Positions 63,462-64,000 of a stretch of 64,000 bases of DNA are shown here, piece by piece; position 1 is the stretch's first letter, and each line of letters opens with the position of its first letter. The position numbers and the translations under genes were made by a program. The notes under the pieces were generated by a model that did not search any database, was not told the DNA's origin, and saw only the letters and a list, made by a program, of their open reading frames with translations. This stretch comes from CAYQVO01 sp964421085 (lineage in GTDB: Bacteria; Bdellovibrionota_C; UBA2361; CAYQVO01), in NCBI GenBank assembly GCA_964421085.1, contig CAYQVO010000001.1, positions 62,001 through 126,000 of the forward strand, read 5' to 3'.

Positions 63462-64000
63462 TTACCCCTTCACCTCCAGAATATCTGCGAGGGATTTCGA
63501 GGTCAGATCCTGGTCGAGTGCAAGCATGCCGAAGGTAGTGCTCAGCTGGGCGGGGAAGTTCACAAAATGCCCATGCCTGAAAAACAGCTCAACCAGTTCG
63601 TTGAGCGAAATCCGCGCGGGATGGCGCGCCAGGGCGATCCCTGCTTCCCGTGAATCGCTCTGCGTAATAATCCCGGCTTTTTTCAGCTCTGCAAGGATAG
63701 GACGGAGCACGAGAGAGCTGCAGTTCAGTCTTTCGGCGAGGTCCAAATCACCGGGGAGTTTGCCGCCTTCGATAAATGCTTTACCGACAATGATAAGGGT
63801 TTGAAGTGCAAGCAGCAACCTCCCGTCCCCCACACTCATAAACGTGCGTTTTACAAGAGGGCCGTTTCTCGGAAGATACTGGGCCTGGAATGAAAACTCA
63901 GCTCCGATGAGGATAATGGTCCACGAAAGATAAAGCCAGAAAAGAAAAATCACTATCGTCGAGACAGTTCCGTAAATCTGCTGATACGAGGAAAGTCTGG
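63462..64000 (-). CDS. YihY/BrkB-family membrane protein, C-terminal part
   Basis: The frame runs in from beyond 64000, so only the C-terminal part is seen. It begins SSYQQIYGTVSTIVI and FLFWLYLSWTIILIGAEF, the last membrane helix of the YihY/virulence-factor BrkB family (formerly mis-called RNase BN). After the helix comes a cytoplasmic region of about 130 residues with a winged-helix-like segment (KLPGDLDLAERLNCSSLVLRPILAELKKAGII), a form known in some family members. The function is uncertain. It is followed after 29 bases by the M16 pair. Confidence 0.85.
   Translation of the reverse strand, partial: RLSSYQQIYGTVSTIVIFLFWLYLSWTIILIGAEFSFQAQYLPRNGPLVKRTFMSVGDGRLLLALQTLIIVGKAFIEGGKLPGDLDLAERLNCSSLVLRPILAELKKAGIITQSDSREAGIALARHPARISLNELVELFFRHGHFVNFPAQLSTTFGMLALDQDLTSKSLADILEVKG

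Noticed and set aside
1..64000. tRNA, rRNA, CRISPR arrays and insertion sequences
   Set aside because: No T-loop-like clusters with paired acceptor stems, no regularly spaced repeats and no transposase motifs were seen; a covariance scan could still find short RNAs.

Overview
This window is a piece of a Gram-negative bacterial chromosome, most likely from a metagenome-assembled genome. It contains five N runs, and at least three of them are mis-sized. The Gram-negative call rests on LolA, a POTRA/beta-barrel outer-membrane protein, RseP, an LptM-like lipoprotein next to dapF, and several lipobox proteins. The order rpsB-tsf-pyrH-frr-uppS-cdsA-dxr-rseP, the pairing of dnaG with rpoD, and the lysine-rich RpoD N-terminus recall deltaproteobacterial-grade lineages. 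No marker here fixes the phylum, so this is inference. No tRNA, rRNA or CRISPR array was recognised.

Layout. (1) 1-5779 is the most accessory-looking part. It holds the start of a gene leaving the left edge, a very divergent RNase II/R-type (RNB) protein coupled to a 696-residue protein of unknown family, a small hypothetical gene and a lone tyrosine recombinase. (2) 5795-15483 holds surface and hypothetical genes: a two-helix membrane protein, a BamA/TamA-like barrel, EF-P, a histone H1-like Lys/Ala protein, a roughly 640-base stretch with no convincing gene, an unknown membrane protein, a secreted subtilase, a lipoprotein, an IscA/ErpA-type carrier and an exported HEXXH protease. (3) 15534-25385 holds an IclR regulator, dapB-dapA-dapF (lysine and diaminopimelate), an LptM-like lipoprotein, rpoD, an SMR transporter on the other strand, dnaG and greA. 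(4) 25382-32560 is a pyrimidine operon, pyrR-pyrB-pyrC-carA-carB, which runs into greA with every junction overlapping. (5) 32795-36295 holds two small membrane proteins that diverge from almost the same point, an orphan NtrC-type regulator and rho. (6) 36658-44404 is the translation and envelope operon rpsB-tsf-pyrH-frr-uppS-cdsA-dxr-rseP-tsaB. (7) 44665-53411 is a minus-strand run: lolA-rimO-GT2-tal-pgl-MBL hydrolase-purB-DUF47-pit. (8) 53451-54946 is a small chemotaxis-like locus: a broken cheX-like copy, cheY and an intact cheX. (9) 54962-63953 holds ftsK, a lipoprotein, an extremely acidic protein with its own promoter and terminator, a membrane methyltransferase fusion, a complementary pair of M16 peptidases and the end of a YihY/BrkB-family gene.

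How the genes work together. The operons supply UMP precursors (carAB, pyrBC), lysine and peptidoglycan precursors (dap genes, uppS), isoprenoids and phospholipids (dxr, cdsA), outer-membrane lipoprotein trafficking (lolA), pentose phosphate steps (pgl, tal) and core transcription and translation (rpoD, rho, greA, rpsB, tsf, frr, efp). The best candidates for undescribed biology are the coupled RNB-like/unknown pair at 179-4199, the exported-domain/ICMT-like methyltransferase fusion at 59031-60860, and the poly-acidic protein at 58438-58938.
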